Assembly (NCBI GenBank): GCA_023136785.1
Contig: JAGLQP010000122.1
Span: 1 to 6,226 of the forward strand
DNA from: Spirochaetales bacterium
GTDB lineage: Bacteria; Spirochaetota; Spirochaetia; SZUA-6; DRHE01
DNA length: 6,226 bases
Direction of reading: 5' to 3'
Positions 4,973-6,226 of the stretch are shown piece by piece. The notes under the pieces were generated by a model, which saw only the letters and a program-made list of their open reading frames with translations, was not told the DNA's origin and did no database searches. A program made the position numbers and the translations under genes. How positions within the stretch are numbered: position 1 is the first letter of the stretch; each line of letters starts with the position of its first letter.

Positions 4973-6226
4973 AAGATCCGCCCCTCTTCCACGAGAGTCC
5001 GGCGGCGCCGGCAAAACCGAACAGTACGGGCAGTACCGTGGCCAGGGCCAACCCATTGCGCTGATCCAAAGCGGGTAGAAGTTTCAACAGCAAATATGCT
5101 GCGGCCAGACCGGCCAGGGTGAACCAGAGCAGCTGCAGCAAGCGCCGCCCGCGTTTTCCTCCGCTGACCGCGGCAATCAGACCAAAGGGGACGGCCAGCA
5201 ATGTGAGAGGATTGGCCAAAAAGAGGTTTTCATTCGCGTAGGTTACAGTATGATCGGTGAAGGTACTCATGAAGAAAAGCGCGGTTCCGGGAAAACCAAG
5301 GACAATGCCCAAAACAGAGCTGTAGATCCCATACAGAGTCCAAGCTCGTTTTCCCCCCAGTCTCGCCCTGTACCCCAACAGGATCGCCGCCGCAGCCAGA
5401 ATCAGGCCCAGAAACAGAGCCCAGGGCCAGCTGCCGGGGACATCCTCTGAGATGATCCGTTGCTCCTGTCCCTGGTAGTAGATGTCGGTCTCACTGACCA
5501 GATCTTTCTCCACACCCCTGTCATCCCGGTAGCGCAGAGCGGCCACATTTCTCTCCAACTCGCTGGGCAGGAACATCTCCTGCCAACGAGTGACAGGATG
5601 ATCGATCACATCGGACATGAGAAACATGAGCAGCCAGTCCATGAGAAAGCTGTGGGCCGTTAAGCGGTGCGTGTGCTGTCGCAGGGTCATCCTGCCCGGA
5701 GCAGCCGCCGCTTTGGAGAGCTGGCCGTCTACCGTAGCGTCGATGAGGTCCCGCACCCGGGTGGCACAGTTGTCGTCGTAGTGGTCGTATAGATAGGTAC
5801 GGTTCTGCGGGAGAATGTTGTTCTCCAGAAATTGCGCCATCTCCAGCCGCTTTTGGGGCAGCAGGTTTAAGGTCTGGATGCGGATGGAGCGACCGAGATA
5901 CCGGTAGTAGGCCAGCTCTCTTTCAGCGTCGCTGGCACCGACCTGAAACCAGAGTCTGCCCATGACGAAATTCAGAATAAAGTTTTCCTGATCAAACGAA
6001 AAAAGGCCGTAGTTGTAGAAGCGGGAGATATTGAATCGAATGTCCTCGACAATCAGGGCGGAGTGGCCCCACCACGTATAGATGGGATCCGCCGGTCCGA
6101 TGGTCACCAGCTTGACCACCAGATCCTCGGCCCGGCTGGCTCCCATCGCCCACGGGGGAGGGCCCTGCGGCCACACCGGCGAAGCTAGACAGCAGAGGAG
6201 GAGCGACAGGGCGAACAGGAGGATCG
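4923..6226 (-). CDS. Exported DUF4105 (Lnb N-terminal-like) protein with C-terminal membrane segments, 5' end missing
   Basis: The reading frame stays open through the right edge, so the start is outside the window. The GTG at 6174-6176 is in frame but unlikely to be the start, because the upstream codons read ILLFALSLLLCCLAS, a typical signal-peptide core. Numbering from that GTG for convenience, residues about 15-180 resemble DUF4105: WWGHSAL around His38 and YDHYDDNCATRVRDLID around Cys137. A histidine before a cysteine in such motifs suggests a papain-like hydrolase or acyl-transfer fold, but the function is unknown. Residues about 250-396 contain roughly five hydrophobic segments (near 250-270, 279-302, 320-337, 345-367 and 376-396), so the soluble domain is probably held at the outer face of the cytoplasmic membrane. 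The C-terminal tail is short, basic and serine-rich. No partner is visible, as neighbouring - strand genes lie outside the window. Confidence 0.8.
   Translation of the reverse strand, partial: ILLFALSLLLCCLASPVWPQGPPPWAMGASRAEDLVVKLVTIGPADPIYTWWGHSALIVEDIRFNISRFYNYGLFSFDQENFILNFVMGRLWFQVGASDAERELAYYRYLGRSIRIQTLNLLPQKRLEMAQFLENNILPQNRTYLYDHYDDNCATRVRDLIDATVDGQLSKAAAAPGRMTLRQHTHRLTAHSFLMDWLLMFLMSDVIDHPVTRWQEMFLPSELERNVAALRYRDDRGVEKDLVSETDIYYQGQEQRIISEDVPGSWPWALFLGLILAAAAILLGYRARLGGKRAWTLYGIYSSVLGIVLGFPGTALFFMSTFTDHTVTYANENLFLANPLTLLAVPFGLIAAVSGGKRGRRLLQLLWFTLAGLAAAYLLLKLLPALDQRNGLALATVLPVLFGFAGAAGLSWKRGGSSTCPASSSRFPAEGRR

Noticed and set aside
4999..5011. GC-rich hairpin CCGGC-GGC-GCCGG as a possible terminator after the ArsC-like gene
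   Set aside because: The stem is only five pairs, no T-run follows on either strand, and it lies within the coding sequence for an Ala/Gly-rich membrane segment of the - strand gene.
4625..5056. A 143-codon - strand frame covering the ArsC-like gene and the DUF4105 gene end
   Set aside because: It overlaps two supported genes in other frames and its product shows no recognisable domain.

Overview
The window looks like a stretch of a free-living or gut/sediment bacterial chromosome with mid-50s percent GC (judged by eye). It is densely coding: four genes on the + strand and one on the - strand. No rRNA, tRNA, mobile element or CRISPR array is visible. The combination of a SorE-type reductase, an aldolase-SDR fusion, a GAF/HD-GYP protein of the 'SKETG-H' type and a DUF4105 membrane protein would fit a spirochaete. 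That assignment is a weak inference from gene content only.

Bases 1-3367 form the end of a carbohydrate operon. A fused class II aldolase/short-chain dehydrogenase (56-2083) is followed 15 bases later by an L-sorbose-1-phosphate reductase (SorE-like, 2099-3367). The dehydrogenase half of the fusion resembles sorbitol-6-phosphate 2-dehydrogenase (SrlD/SorD) closely. Together the two proteins could carry out the classical L-sorbose-1-P to D-glucitol-6-P to D-fructose-6-P route. The extra aldolase domain keeps its zinc ligands, so a second outlet (cleavage of a ketose-1-phosphate to DHAP plus an aldehyde) is possible. A 15-bp tandem repeat encodes a five-residue repeat in the linker between the two halves. 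An upstream gene seems to end at the fusion's start codon (ATGA overlap), so the operon probably begins outside the window.

Bases 3368-3466 are a 99-base gap. It contains a near-consensus sigma-70 type promoter whose predicted start point lies only about 7 bases before the next gene. That gene (3467-4615) encodes a cytoplasmic GAF/HD-GYP protein with every recognised metal ligand of an active cyclic-di-GMP phosphodiesterase, and a GAF domain carrying most of the NKFDE cyclic-nucleotide-binding signature. Twelve bases later comes a small single-cysteine ArsC/Spx/YffB-like thioredoxin-fold protein (4628-4972). It is probably co-transcribed and is read without an obvious ribosome binding site.

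Bases 4923-6226 hold a convergent - strand gene whose 5' end lies beyond the window. It encodes an exported DUF4105 (Lnb N-terminal-like) domain followed by about five membrane segments. Its last 50 bases overlap the end of the ArsC-like gene.
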